From: an uncultured Prevotellaceae bacterium
GTDB lineage: Bacteria; Bacteroidota; Bacteroidia; Bacteroidales; Bacteroidaceae
Assembly (NCBI GenBank): GCA_902776475.1
Contig: CACYQD010000027.1
Span: 1 to 63,855, forward strand
Direction of reading: 5' to 3'
DNA length: 63,855 bases
Shown one piece after another: positions 53,296 through 62,650 of the stretch (its first letter is position 1; every line of letters begins with the position of its first letter). Below the pieces are notes generated by a model. That model saw only the letters and a list, made by a program, of their open reading frames with translations. It did no database searches and had not been told where the DNA came from. The translations under genes and the position numbers were made by a program.

Positions 53296-53303
53296 TAAAT
53301 TTG
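53296..53303 (+). promoter_or_regulatory. -7 element before the Imm32-like gene
   Basis: TAAATTTG at 53296-53303 with a poor -33 match (TTCG at 53272-53275, 20 bp upstream). It would start transcription near 53310, about 49 nt before the ATG at 53359. Confidence 0.4.
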
Positions 53304-53358
53304 CCCGAACAATTCCAGCCACTTTTTGACTGGAACAAATTGACCGATACGCATATTT

Positions 53359-53571
53359 ATGGATATGAACTGGGAAGACGATTTTAGCATCAAAGTGAGC
53401 GTAGATGATCAACACACTGTGCTGATCTCAGCCAACAAGGATGGTCTGATCTCTTTAGCCAATCAGCTGAAGGCCTTGGCGAATGAAGGCACAGGAAGCC
53501 ATATCCATTATAATGAGTACAATTCACTGGAAGAAGGTTCCTCCGAGTTGATTATCGAGAAAATAGACTGA
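53359..53571 (+). CDS. Small Imm32-like immunity protein
   Basis: Acidic 70-residue protein without signal peptide or membrane helix. The pattern ISANKDGLISLANQLKALA, then HIHYNEYNSLEEGSSELIIE, matches my recollection of the Imm32 (immunity protein 32) domain, whose members lie in polymorphic toxin loci. No toxin gene is adjacent: the neighbours are oxidoreductase debris on one side and a small lipoprotein on the other. It could be an orphan immunity gene or a protein with another role. An alternative ATG lies two codons in. Confidence 0.5.
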   Translation: MDMNWEDDFSIKVSVDDQHTVLISANKDGLISLANQLKALANEGTGSHIHYNEYNSLEEGSSELIIEKID

Positions 53572-53596
53572 ATACCAATTCCTAAAAATCAAAAAT

Positions 53597-53968
53597 ATGA
53601 AAAAGAGCATCGTCATATCCTTCGTGTTTTTCGCCTTGTTGTTATGCTCATGCCAAAAGAGCAAGACCGTGGAGAGCACCGACCGCATCACCGCGGAGAT
53701 GGCCTATGAGGGAGTAAACAACTATTGCCATAGCACGTATGACTGGAGTGTAGCGGAAGAGAACCCTTCCATCATGTATGTCACGATGGGCGAAGAGACG
53801 GAAACTGAATATCAAGTGATATTCCGCAGTTACACCGGCGCATTCGTCTATTTTTATGTCGATAAGGCAAGCGGCACCACACGGATGGTTGAGTCCGTTC
53901 CATCTCTTGATGTCGAAGAAGAAACCGGGACCATTAATCTCTCTGACTATTTAGAGAAGAAAAACTAA
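53597..53968 (+). CDS. Small lipoprotein of unknown function
   Basis: Predicted lipoprotein of 123 residues with a signal peptide and lipobox LLCSC at about residue 19. The mature part is a single small alpha/beta domain: a helix (ITAEMAYEGVNNYCH), then strands (IMYVTMGEET, YQVIFRSYTGAFVYFYVDKASG). The final strand pair with GTTRMVESVPS is reminiscent of PepSY-like folds but this is weak. It starts 25 bp after the Imm32-like gene on the same strand, so the two may be co-transcribed. A long bidirectional hairpin follows at 53970-54011. Confidence 0.65.
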   Translation: MKKSIVISFVFFALLLCSCQKSKTVESTDRITAEMAYEGVNNYCHSTYDWSVAEENPSIMYVTMGEETETEYQVIFRSYTGAFVYFYVDKASGTTRMVESVPSLDVEEETGTINLSDYLEKKN

Positions 53969-53969
53969 G

Positions 53970-54011
53970 CAATCCTTCAAAGACAGGCGCGGGTCTGTCT
54001 TTGCAGGATTG
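53970..54011. terminator. Long bidirectional terminator hairpin
   Basis: CAATCCT-T-CAAAGACAG (53970-53986) pairs with CTGTCTTTG-C-AGGATTG (53995-54011): 16 pairs with one internal mismatch, loop GCGCGGGT. It sits directly after the small lipoprotein gene (2 bp) and 19 bp beyond the stop of the converging remnant at 54030. Confidence 0.75.
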
Positions 54012-54029
54012 TCCTCGTCATATCCGTCT

Positions 54030-54880
54030 TTATCTCACCACGATGGTCTTGCCCTTGCCTTCCTGACGCACGACGAAGGTGCCCCTCAAGCCAGCAAGGC
54101 TCTTGGCCTGTCGGCGGACGAGCTTGCCGTCAGTCGTATAGACATCGAGCAGTGACTGTGAGGCAGCCTCTACACCACCGATGGCCAATTCCTGGTCATC
54201 AACGATACGTACGTTGTCCACAAGCAAGACATCGCCCAAGGTCTCCACCTCGCCAAACCAGTCAAACTCTGTAGGATTGACAAATTCAGCCGTGAAGCCC
54301 ACATGAGCGTAGCGACCATTCTTCAGTGCAGTCAGGGGGATGCAAACGGTGGTGTACTCCTTGGTAACGGGAACACCGCTCTGAAGGATTGTCTCGTCAA
54401 CAGGCCCGTCGATGCTGCCGGTGATATTGAGTTGGGTAATGCCCAGCCCCTTCACGTCGAAAAGCAGCACGGGATAGTCAGCATCCTTGACATCGAGTTT
54501 GCCCGAGATGAAGTAGCTCTCACCCTCATATCGACTCAAGAGCGCCAATGCGGAACCGTCGCCATCGCTGGAATCCGACGACACGAGGAGTTCGGCATCA
54601 GAATCCCAGAAGTAGTGCAAGGCATTGTCGGCAAAGCCCTCTGTGACCGGCAACTGATAAGGAGCGCCCATCACGAGACCTGTGACGGAGTTGTCACCTG
54701 TGCCGGCTGCCGACTCCGGTTCCACCACCCAGTATGTCCAGTGCTGTTCACCTTCCACTGTGCTGCCCACGACATTAAAAGTGTCGTTGTCGGTCAGTGA
54801 GGCGAGCTGCTGGTCATAGGTGAGTTCCATGCCAAACCAACCCTCTTCCCATCGGGTGGACCAGATGTTGTAAGCAACAC
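54030..54880 (-). pseudogene. C-terminal remnant of a choice-of-anchor-type secreted protein
   Basis: About 283 codons in frame with no signal peptide or credible start. The translated part begins abruptly with NIWSTRWEEGWFG and contains a jelly-roll/choice-of-anchor J-like pattern (HYFWDSDAELLVSSDSS, LLSRYEGESYFISGKLD), a VLLVDNVRIVDDQELAIGGV strand and a short C-terminal tail (LLDVYTTDGKLVRRQAKSL, FVVRQEGKGKTIVVR) like the sorting or anchoring tails of Bacteroidota exported proteins. Upstream codons (54881-54947) overlap the terminator of the 32-codon gene and look random. The N-terminal part was probably lost by deletion. Confidence 0.6.
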
Positions 54881-54934
54881 AAATATGTCGATAAATGAAA
54901 AGAAAAGCTTTTCGTATCTGCTTTGGTAGGCTAA

Positions 54935-54970
54935 ATAAAAAAACCACATTCCCATTGAATGAGAGTGTGG
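54935..54970 (-). terminator. Rho-independent-type terminator of the 32-codon gene
   Basis: Read on the - strand, CCACA at 54970-54966 begins a stem closed by TGTGG at 54948-54944 with an inner TCTCATT/AATGGGA pairing, followed directly by a T tract (54943-54935). It ends the transcript of the small gene at 55054-55152. Confidence 0.6.
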
Positions 54971-55053
54971 CGAAGGAGAGGCATGCCCGCTTGGAGCGAT
55001 GCGCTCTCCGGATGACTACGGCCTTATGGGACCGCTATGTAAAAGGATATTGT

Positions 55054-55152
55054 TTATCTGACCTCCAGATTGTCGTGGCGGGCCATCCAAACACAGAAAA
55101 GGTAACTTACCAAAGTCATGGTCACGATTGTGATTATTGCAGTTGCATTCAT
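55054..55152 (-). CDS. 32-residue membrane peptide, divergent from LysR gene
   Basis: ATG at 55152 opens a 32-codon frame (MNATAIITIVTMTLVSYLFC, then VWMARHDNLEVR). Residues about 4-23 form one hydrophobic helix; the C-terminal tail is charged. It has its own promoter (55227-55196), a leader of about 38 nt with an A/G-rich stretch (AAAAGATAAGAATT) before the ATG, and its own terminator at 54970-54935, so the transcript is about 255 nt. It lies divergent from the LysR gene with a palindromic LysR-type site between them. It does not match a small transporter subunit I can name. A regulatory RNA in place of, or besides, the peptide is possible. Confidence 0.5.
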   Translation of the reverse strand: MNATAIITIVTMTLVSYLFCVWMARHDNLEVR

Positions 55153-55195
55153 AATTCTTATCTTTTAAAAGTTTCTATTGTTCGTTTTGTCGATG

Positions 55196-55227
55196 CAAAG
55201 TTACGCCTGTTTTGGGGTATCTGCAAC
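55196..55227 (-). promoter_or_regulatory. Promoter of the 32-codon gene
   Basis: On the - strand GTTG (55227-55224, consensus TTTG), 20-bp spacer, TAACTTTG (55203-55196). The predicted start is near 55190. Confidence 0.65.
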
Positions 55228-55278
55228 CAATGGTTATGAATTGTGCAGCATCCTTCACCCCAAGAAAAACGAAATGCA

Positions 55279-55299
55279 GCTATCGAAAATTTCGATAGC
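55279..55299. promoter_or_regulatory. LysR-type operator palindrome
   Basis: A 21-bp perfect palindrome around a single central A, with arms GCTATCGAAA and TTTCGATAGC. Its core ATC-N9-GAT and T-N11-A fit the LysR box. It lies between the divergent promoters, about 83 bp from the lysR start and 99 bp from the small-gene start. Confidence 0.7.
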
Positions 55300-55333
55300 C
55301 ACATGGCATTGCAAACAAAAACACGGATAGACA

Positions 55334-55365
55334 TTTGGTTTTTACAAAGAAAAACCGTTACTTTG
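55334..55365 (+). promoter_or_regulatory. Promoter overlapping the LysR gene start
   Basis: TTTG at 55334-55337, 20-bp spacer, TTACTTTG at 55358-55365 (one mismatch to TAnnTTTG). The expected start near 55372 is only 2 nt before the ATG at 55374, so the mRNA may be leaderless. This placement also rules out the longer frame start at 55335. Confidence 0.5.
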
Positions 55366-55373
55366 CACCCGAT

Positions 55374-56282
55374 ATGGAACTAAGACAACTGAAATATTTC
55401 GTCAAGCTTGCGGAGACGCTCAATTTCTCGACAGCTTCCAAGGAACTGTTCATCAGCCAGAGCACCCTGTCCCACCAGATCCTGCAGTTGGAGAATGAAA
55501 TGCAGCAACCCCTGTTTCAGAGAAACAGCCACGAGGTGACACTCACCGAGGCGGGGCAGGAACTGCTGCCACTTGCCAAGGAAACGCTCCATTCCGCCGA
55601 CAACTGCATGCAGAGGCTCGAGGAACTGAAAAACCTGACAGGTGGAGAACTCAACATCGGAGTCACCTTCTCCTTCGCCAGCATCATGGCAGAGACCGTC
55701 ACCGCCTTTCTGAGAAAGCACCCCCATGTCAAGATGAACGTCACACAATCGACGATGGCGGACCTGATTGCCCGTCTTGAGAACCATGAATTGGACTTCG
55801 TTCTTGCCTTCAAGCCCACCACCCCCAATCCGAGGATTGAAAGCCAGGTGCTGTTCCATCACCGTCTGGCAGCCATTGTGAATGACCGCCACGCACTGGC
55901 CAGCCGTTCTTCCATCACTTTTGAGGAACTACAAAACTATGACCTGGCCCTGACCAAAAAGGGAACCCAGGCCCGCAGTGCCTTTGAGCGTGCCATCGCA
56001 CAAAGCAATTACAGTTTCCGCATCAAGGTGGAAATGAACACCGTCTATCTGCTGTTCAGACTGATACGGGAGTCCAACTATGTCACCTTGCTCAGCGAGA
56101 GTACAGTAGTGGCTGAGGATGGCCTGAAAGCCATCCCCATCGCAGACACCGACACCCCGGAAAAACAAATGCACGGCTGCATCCATCAACTGAAAAATGC
56201 CTATGTGAAAAGAGCCGCACAAGAGTTTTTCCGCATGCTCGGCGACAGTACTTCTGTCCTTTTCAGCCGGGAACAACGATAA
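55374..56282 (+). CDS. LysR-family transcriptional regulator
   Basis: Cytoplasmic regulator of 302 residues from the ATG at 55374 (MELRQLKYFVKLAETLNFS). The frame continues 13 codons upstream to a TTG, but the canonical family N-terminus and the promoter position favour the ATG. The winged helix-turn-helix occupies residues 1-60 (ASKELFISQSTLSHQILQLE), a linker helix follows, and the effector domain (about 90-300) has the two-lobe periplasmic-binding-like fold (GGELNIGVTFSFASIMAETV). A palindrome with ATC-N9-GAT lies upstream between this gene and the divergent 32-codon gene. Target genes are probably itself and that neighbour; control of the converging GH3 gene cannot be judged. Confidence 0.88.
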   Translation: MELRQLKYFVKLAETLNFSTASKELFISQSTLSHQILQLENEMQQPLFQRNSHEVTLTEAGQELLPLAKETLHSADNCMQRLEELKNLTGGELNIGVTFSFASIMAETVTAFLRKHPHVKMNVTQSTMADLIARLENHELDFVLAFKPTTPNPRIESQVLFHHRLAAIVNDRHALASRSSITFEELQNYDLALTKKGTQARSAFERAIAQSNYSFRIKVEMNTVYLLFRLIRESNYVTLLSESTVVAEDGLKAIPIADTDTPEKQMHGCIHQLKNAYVKRAAQEFFRMLGDSTSVLFSREQR

Positions 56283-56319
56283 CCGCTGGCCCCGATTCTA
56301 TCGGACAGGAGAACGAACG

Positions 56320-58710
56320 TTATTCTTCCACCTGCCTCTTGAGCAGATTCAGTTCCATCTCCGGCTTCATGACGTTGTTGACCTTCGTCTGCTGGGCCTT
56401 GACATGAGCGTTGAGCGTGGCCTTGATGTCCTGCGACGAGGCACCAATAAGGAACTGATACTCACCCTCGGCGACCACCCATGCAGATGCAGCTTCGTCG
56501 AACGAGGCAAGATCGGCGGCTTTGACGGTGAGCTTCAATGTCTCGCTCTCGCCAGCCTTCAACGCCTTGGTCTTGGCGAATGCCTTCAGTTCCTTCACGG
56601 GCTTATTGGCAGCCTTATTGTCCGGAGCGGAAATATAGAGTTCCACAACTTCCTTGCCCTCAACACTGCCCGTGTTTTTCACGTTTACGCTGATCTCGAA
56701 GGCATCGCCCTTCTCGGCAATCTTGGGATTGCTGTACTCAAAGGTGGTGTAGCTGAGACCGAAACCGAAGGGATAGCTAACAGGAACCTCGAAAGAATCA
56801 AAGTAACGATAGCCGACATAGATGTCCTCCTCGTAGTTGGTATAGTCCACATTTTTCACATTGCCCTTCTTACCCTGATTCATCAGGTCGATGCGTGGAT
56901 CCTGGTCGATGGGGAAATTCTTTGAGGAGTATGCATCGGTGAAGCTGATGGGCCATGTCATGGTGAACTTGCCAGAAGGAGACTGTTTGCCACTCAGCAC
57001 ATCGACGACACTGTTGCCGCCCTCCTGTCCTGCCTGCCAGGCGCAGAGGATGGCATCGGGCAGCTCTTTCCAGGAAGCCGTCTCGATGACCCCGCCGATG
57101 TTGAGGAGCACCACTACCTGCTTGCCGGCCTTATGGTAAACATCGCACACCTGCTCGACGAGCTGGCGCTCAGCGCTGCTGAGGTTGAAGTTGGCCATAC
57201 TGCGGTCAAGGAACTCTCCGGAGAGGCGTCCCAAGGTGATGACAGCCACGTCGGCCTGCTCTGCCTGCGCGGTGATCTCAGCAGTTGAGAAAGACAGTTC
57301 TGCGGGCAGCGGCTGGGGCAGGAACTGGGCGAGCATGGCAGCGTTGGGGTCTTTCTTGGCCTTTGCCTCGAGTTCGGCGGCAGCCTTCTTCTTGGCATTG
57401 GAGATATAGGTCTCATAGGCGTTCTTCAGGTTTTCAGAAACGTTATAGCCACCGTTTTTCAAACCATCGAGCAGCGATACGACATAGGCATGGTTCACAT
57501 TGCCGGAACCCGTGCCACCGGCGATGAAATCGTAAGAAGTGTTGCCATAAAGGGCTATATTCTTAATCGATTTGCCAAAGGGCAGTGCCTTGTCGTTTTT
57601 CATGAGTACCATACCCTCTGCAGCCGACTGACGAGTGACGGCGGCATGAGCTTTGAGGTCGGGCTTGTTGGAGTACTGATAGCCCTGATAGCGGGGACTC
57701 TTCTCCACGAGATTCAGGACGCGCTGGACACAGCGGTCCAGGTCGGCCTCGGCCAGTTTGCCGCTCTTCACACCAGCCACGATGCTGTCGAACTGTTCGG
57801 GCTTGCCGGGCTGCAGCATGTCGTTGCCGGCCCACATCTGCCTGGCACCGTCTTTGCCGCCAAACCAGTCGGTCATGACCGTTCCCTCGTAGCCCCATTC
57901 ATCGCGGAGAATAGTGGTGACGAGGTCCTTGCTCTCAGAAGTATATACCCCATTGATATAATTATAGGAGGTCATCACCGTCCAAGGCTTGCTCTCCTTG
58001 ATGGCAATCTCGAAGCCCTTCAGATAGATCTCGCGCAGGGCACGCTGTGAGATACGTGCATCCGTGTTCATGCGGTTGGTCTCCTGGTTGTTGGCCGCAA
58101 AGTGCTTGATGCTGGTTCCGACATTGTTTTTCTGAACTCCAATGATATAGGCGGAAGCCGTCTTTCCGGCCACAACGGGGTCCTCCGAATAGTATTCGAA
58201 GTTGCGTCCGCAGAGAGGGTTGCGCATGATGTTCAGTGCAGGAGCCAGCAGCACGTCGGCCCCATATTCCTTCACCTCCTCGCCGATGGCCTGTCCCACC
58301 TCCTCGACGAGTTTGGTGTTCCATGTAGAAGCCAACAGCGTTCCAATGGGAAAATGGGTGCAGTAATAAGTGAGCGAGTCACCCTCGCGGGTGGCATCGA
58401 TGCGCAGGCCTGCAGGACCGTCGGCCAGGACGACAGCAGGGATTCCGAGGGAGTCGAAAGCATAGGTAGTGCCAGCAGAACCAGGAACAAGGCTGGTGGT
58501 GGAACCGATGACGGCATCTTCGCCGGAGAAGCCGGGCATGCCCATACCGATGACAAAGTGAGCCTTGTCTTCGAGCGACATCTGGGCCATCACTTCTTCC
58601 TTATTGATCACTTTGGCAGGCGTTATGTCGGTTGTGCTGCAGCCGAAAACAAGAGCAGCGGTGGCTGCGATAGCTGAAAGACGATAAATTTTGGCAATCA
58701 TAATATCCAT
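56320..58710 (-). CDS. Glycoside hydrolase family 3 (beta-glucosidase/xylosidase type) lipoprotein
   Basis: Lipoprotein (lipobox VFGC) of 796 residues. Order: GH3 N-terminal barrel with nucleophile Asp281 (GTVMTDWFGG) and the KHFAANNQE motif near residue 210; an extended linker rich in Ala/Lys (about 430-460); the GH3 C-terminal alpha/beta domain (LGRLSGEFLDRSMANF); and a fibronectin type III-like domain at the C-terminus (VKNTGSVEGKEVVELYIS). It should release terminal beta-linked sugars from oligosaccharides. It starts 22 bp after the CE1 gene on the same strand, so the two are probably co-transcribed. Whether glucose or xylose is released cannot be told; neighbours favour xylo-oligosaccharides. 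Confidence 0.87.
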   Translation of the reverse strand: MDIMIAKIYRLSAIAATAALVFGCSTTDITPAKVINKEEVMAQMSLEDKAHFVIGMGMPGFSGEDAVIGSTTSLVPGSAGTTYAFDSLGIPAVVLADGPAGLRIDATREGDSLTYYCTHFPIGTLLASTWNTKLVEEVGQAIGEEVKEYGADVLLAPALNIMRNPLCGRNFEYYSEDPVVAGKTASAYIIGVQKNNVGTSIKHFAANNQETNRMNTDARISQRALREIYLKGFEIAIKESKPWTVMTSYNYINGVYTSESKDLVTTILRDEWGYEGTVMTDWFGGKDGARQMWAGNDMLQPGKPEQFDSIVAGVKSGKLAEADLDRCVQRVLNLVEKSPRYQGYQYSNKPDLKAHAAVTRQSAAEGMVLMKNDKALPFGKSIKNIALYGNTSYDFIAGGTGSGNVNHAYVVSLLDGLKNGGYNVSENLKNAYETYISNAKKKAAAELEAKAKKDPNAAMLAQFLPQPLPAELSFSTAEITAQAEQADVAVITLGRLSGEFLDRSMANFNLSSAERQLVEQVCDVYHKAGKQVVVLLNIGGVIETASWKELPDAILCAWQAGQEGGNSVVDVLSGKQSPSGKFTMTWPISFTDAYSSKNFPIDQDPRIDLMNQGKKGNVKNVDYTNYEEDIYVGYRYFDSFEVPVSYPFGFGLSYTTFEYSNPKIAEKGDAFEISVNVKNTGSVEGKEVVELYISAPDNKAANKPVKELKAFAKTKALKAGESETLKLTVKAADLASFDEAASAWVVAEGEYQFLIGASSQDIKATLNAHVKAQQTKVNNVMKPEMELNLLKRQVEE

Positions 58711-58732
58711 TTTTCAAAAGGTTAATAATCAA

Positions 58733-59962
<1,230 letters not shown>

Positions 59963-59971
59963 TTAAGGATG

Positions 59972-59979
59972 CAAAATTA
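59972..59979 (-). promoter_or_regulatory. Candidate -7 element before the CE1-GH3 pair
   Basis: TAATTTTG on the - strand at 59979-59972, about 24 nt of leader to the ATG at 59941; the -33 match (CTTG, 18 bp upstream) is weak. A second box, TATCTTTG at 59959-59952, is too close to the start codon to be useful unless the mRNA is leaderless. Confidence 0.4.
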
Positions 59980-60054
59980 CACATTATATATAAAAGTCAA
60001 GAGCCAGAAGGTATGCGCTGTGAAGTGCCTGTTATCAGCATCTTACCCCTCTGC

Positions 60055-62493
60055 TCACTTGATTCTGACGATATTAAGAGAGTATGGAGGCACATCGAGC
60101 AATACGCGGTTTCCCTCTGGAGAGAGCAGTTGCTCCACAGGATGGATGTTGGTGGGAGCGCTGAGCGTGTTCTCTTCCATCCCGTCGTTGGCTGCCAGCC
60201 GCACCACATGGGCGCATTTTGGCGTGAAATTCTTCAGGTTCAAGCTGGCGGTGGTCGCTATCTCGCTCGTATTGGCCACCTTTACGATGACCTCGCCGGT
60301 CCGTTCATCGATGGTAGCGGAAGAGAAGACGCCCTTTGTGTCATCGCGTTTGAGCACGGTGTCGAAGACCAGTCTGTCGCCGAGCCAAGCTTTCACGCTG
60401 TCGCCAGCCACCTGCAAGATGATGTCATACCAGCGGCCCTCCTCCACACGTCCACGCTTGATATCGGTCTGCAGTTTGCCACCGTTGCTGATCTGCTCGA
60501 TGGCATGCTGGGAGTTGCCCCATCCGCCGAAGTTCAGCCAGCAGTAGTTCTTTTCATCAACATAGTTGAAAATGACGAGGAATCCCTCGGCTCCTCCGTC
60601 CCTGCGGGCGCGCAACTTATAGGTGTAGTGGTCGCTGTTGACGATGCCCTTCTCCAGGCAGATGGTGGCTTCCTTAAGGCCTGTCTGCTGCACGGTGTTG
60701 CCATCCTTCTTCCAGTCGCCAAAGACGTAGTCCACATCTTTGTCCGTCTCAAAGGAGGCACGTGTGCCCCATGTGCCGAATCCGACACGGCTCTGCTTGG
60801 GTGTCAGAGGTTTGCGGACCGCGCCTTCGTAAGGATTCGTCTGGCTGACCTTCAACACTTGAGTACCGATGTGCTGAGGCATGAGTTGCTGCACGTAGTA
60901 GGACGGCGTCCCCATGACGCGGCTGCTGCTGAAACGAATCATGTCAGGGCGCCAACGGGCATCGTTCTCATTGACGAAGATGGGCGCATACGATGCCAGT
61001 TCCACGACATCGGAATTGTTCTCCATGCCCATCATATAGACGGCCTCGCCCAAGGCGGCATTCATGTTGCCCAGATTGCCAAAGCCATTGGTCACGGCAT
61101 ATTCACCCACATAGATTTTCGGACCACGGCGATCGTAGCTGTCATATTTGTGGAAAGCGCCGGCAAACCAGTCGGGAGAGCGGTAGTAATGCTCGTCAAG
61201 CAGGTCCACGGGAAGCGTGGAGTTCCACTTCGGGTTGTCGTCGCCCCAAGCCACCACATTGCCGATGATTTTCATCTCAGGATACTTGGCGCGGATGGCC
61301 TTGTAGAACTGCTCATAACGCTCGTAATAATGATCACTCTGCTGGCGCGGGTCAGGCTGGTTGTTTTCGTTGCCCACCTCCAGGTACTCCAAGCCGAAAG
61401 GCTCCGGGTGTCCGTTCTTGGCACGCATGGCGCCATATTTCGATGTGACGGGACCATTGGCATACTCAATGGCGTTCAAGCACTCGTCGATCCAAGGCTG
61501 GATGCTGTCGTAGGGTGTCATGCCACCATGCCACAAGCCCACGTTCACCACGAAGAGCGGTTTGGCACCGAGGTCCTCAGCCAACTGCAGATACTCGTGA
61601 TAGCCCAGTCCGTCAGTGGTGCGGTAACCCCAGTTCACATTCCAGTGACCTTCGCGCTCCTCGATCGGACCTATGGTACGCTCCCAGCGGAAGGCGTTGT
61701 CCGGACTCTCCTGCCCCTCCACAAAACAGCCGCCCGGAAAGCGCATGAACTTCGGGTGCATCTGCCAGAGCATGTTGGCCAGGTCGGGACGCATGCCATT
61801 CTCGCGGTTCTTGAACGTAGGCGGGAAAAGGCTCACCATGTCGAGCTGCACCTGCCCCACCCCATCGAAGACCAAGGCAAACTGAGCCTGGGGGTCGTTG
61901 TCATTGACCGTGAAGTCGGCCTCATACTTCGTCCATCCCTTAGCCTTGGCGGCAGGGAATCCGCTCACCGCACAGTCAGCATATATCTGTGCACCGTCCT
62001 TTGAACAGAGCGTAGCCCTCACGGTGCCCTGATACTTCAAGGTCTTGGCCCAGAATGACAGGCGGTAGTTGCGGCCCTGCACAGCGTTGATGCCCCAATA
62101 GCCCTCGTTCACCAAACAGACAGGTGTAGAAGGAGAAGCCTTGATGTCGAGCGCCAAGGCATTGTGCTGCACGGCATTGAGCAGCGGTGTCTTTTTCGAT
62201 GGCTGGATGAGTCTTGCAGTGATCTGCGAAGGGGCGGCAGCATACGTTGACCAACCCTGCATGTCGGCAGGAGCGCCAAAGCGCGGCCCGTCCTCAAACG
62301 AGCGGTTGCGTATCAGTTCGGCATAGAGGCCGCCGTCGGCAGCGTGGTTGATGTCTTCATAGAAAATGCCATAGAGCATGGGACTCACCTTCGGTCCGCG
62401 CTGCTGTGCATCGATGTTGATTGTCACTTGTGCATGAACGGCTGCTGCAAAGACAGCGCAACCAGCCGTCAGTAGAATGTTTTTGTATGTCAT
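60055..62493 (-). CDS. GH51 alpha-L-arabinofuranosidase with two inserted beta-sandwich domains
   Basis: Exported retaining arabinofuranosidase of 812 residues. A signal peptide (ending VHAQ) precedes the barrel start (MLYGIFYEDINHAADGG), a CBM4-like insertion (about 75-225; YRLSFWAKTLKYQG), the main barrel with acid/base Glu376 (EVGNENNQ) and nucleophile Glu464 (YVGEYAVTN), a LamG/DUF1080-like insertion (about 573-730; VGFGTWGTRASFE, YDIILQVAGDSVKAWLGD), and the C-terminal GH51 beta domain ending VPPYSLNIVRIK. It should cut arabinose side chains from arabinoxylan or arabinan. It has its own promoter and faces the lipase-like gene. Confidence 0.9.
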   Translation of the reverse strand: MTYKNILLTAGCAVFAAAVHAQVTINIDAQQRGPKVSPMLYGIFYEDINHAADGGLYAELIRNRSFEDGPRFGAPADMQGWSTYAAAPSQITARLIQPSKKTPLLNAVQHNALALDIKASPSTPVCLVNEGYWGINAVQGRNYRLSFWAKTLKYQGTVRATLCSKDGAQIYADCAVSGFPAAKAKGWTKYEADFTVNDNDPQAQFALVFDGVGQVQLDMVSLFPPTFKNRENGMRPDLANMLWQMHPKFMRFPGGCFVEGQESPDNAFRWERTIGPIEEREGHWNVNWGYRTTDGLGYHEYLQLAEDLGAKPLFVVNVGLWHGGMTPYDSIQPWIDECLNAIEYANGPVTSKYGAMRAKNGHPEPFGLEYLEVGNENNQPDPRQQSDHYYERYEQFYKAIRAKYPEMKIIGNVVAWGDDNPKWNSTLPVDLLDEHYYRSPDWFAGAFHKYDSYDRRGPKIYVGEYAVTNGFGNLGNMNAALGEAVYMMGMENNSDVVELASYAPIFVNENDARWRPDMIRFSSSRVMGTPSYYVQQLMPQHIGTQVLKVSQTNPYEGAVRKPLTPKQSRVGFGTWGTRASFETDKDVDYVFGDWKKDGNTVQQTGLKEATICLEKGIVNSDHYTYKLRARRDGGAEGFLVIFNYVDEKNYCWLNFGGWGNSQHAIEQISNGGKLQTDIKRGRVEEGRWYDIILQVAGDSVKAWLGDRLVFDTVLKRDDTKGVFSSATIDERTGEVIVKVANTSEIATTASLNLKNFTPKCAHVVRLAANDGMEENTLSAPTNIHPVEQLLSPEGNRVLLDVPPYSLNIVRIK

Positions 62494-62562
62494 AATTCAA
62501 GGTTATTTGCTTTGACTTACCACTATCATTCTCCCATTTTCGGATACTTAGAAGCGGATTTG

Positions 62563-62612
62563 CAAATATACAAAGAAATATTTGATAAACAATTGAAAAT
62601 TGGTTATTTTTG
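62563..62612. promoter_or_regulatory. Divergent promoter pair between GH51 and lipase-like genes
   Basis: On the + strand TTTG (62581-62584), 20 bp, TATTTTTG (62605-62612) drives the lipase-like gene, with a start near 62619. On the - strand ATTG (62593-62590), 19 bp, TATATTTG (62570-62563) drives GH51, with a start near 62556. The two promoters overlap, so they may compete. Confidence 0.65.
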
Positions 62613-62650
62613 CATCATTATCTGGAAACGAGAACCCAGACACACCGACA

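Noticed and set aside
54895-55239. 114-codon + strand frame before the LysR gene
   Set aside because: It crosses the terminator and promoter of the - strand small gene and has no family features.
60013-62004. 663-codon + strand frame opposite GH51
   Set aside because: GH51 catalytic motifs are intact on the - strand; this frame shows only reversed-codon composition.
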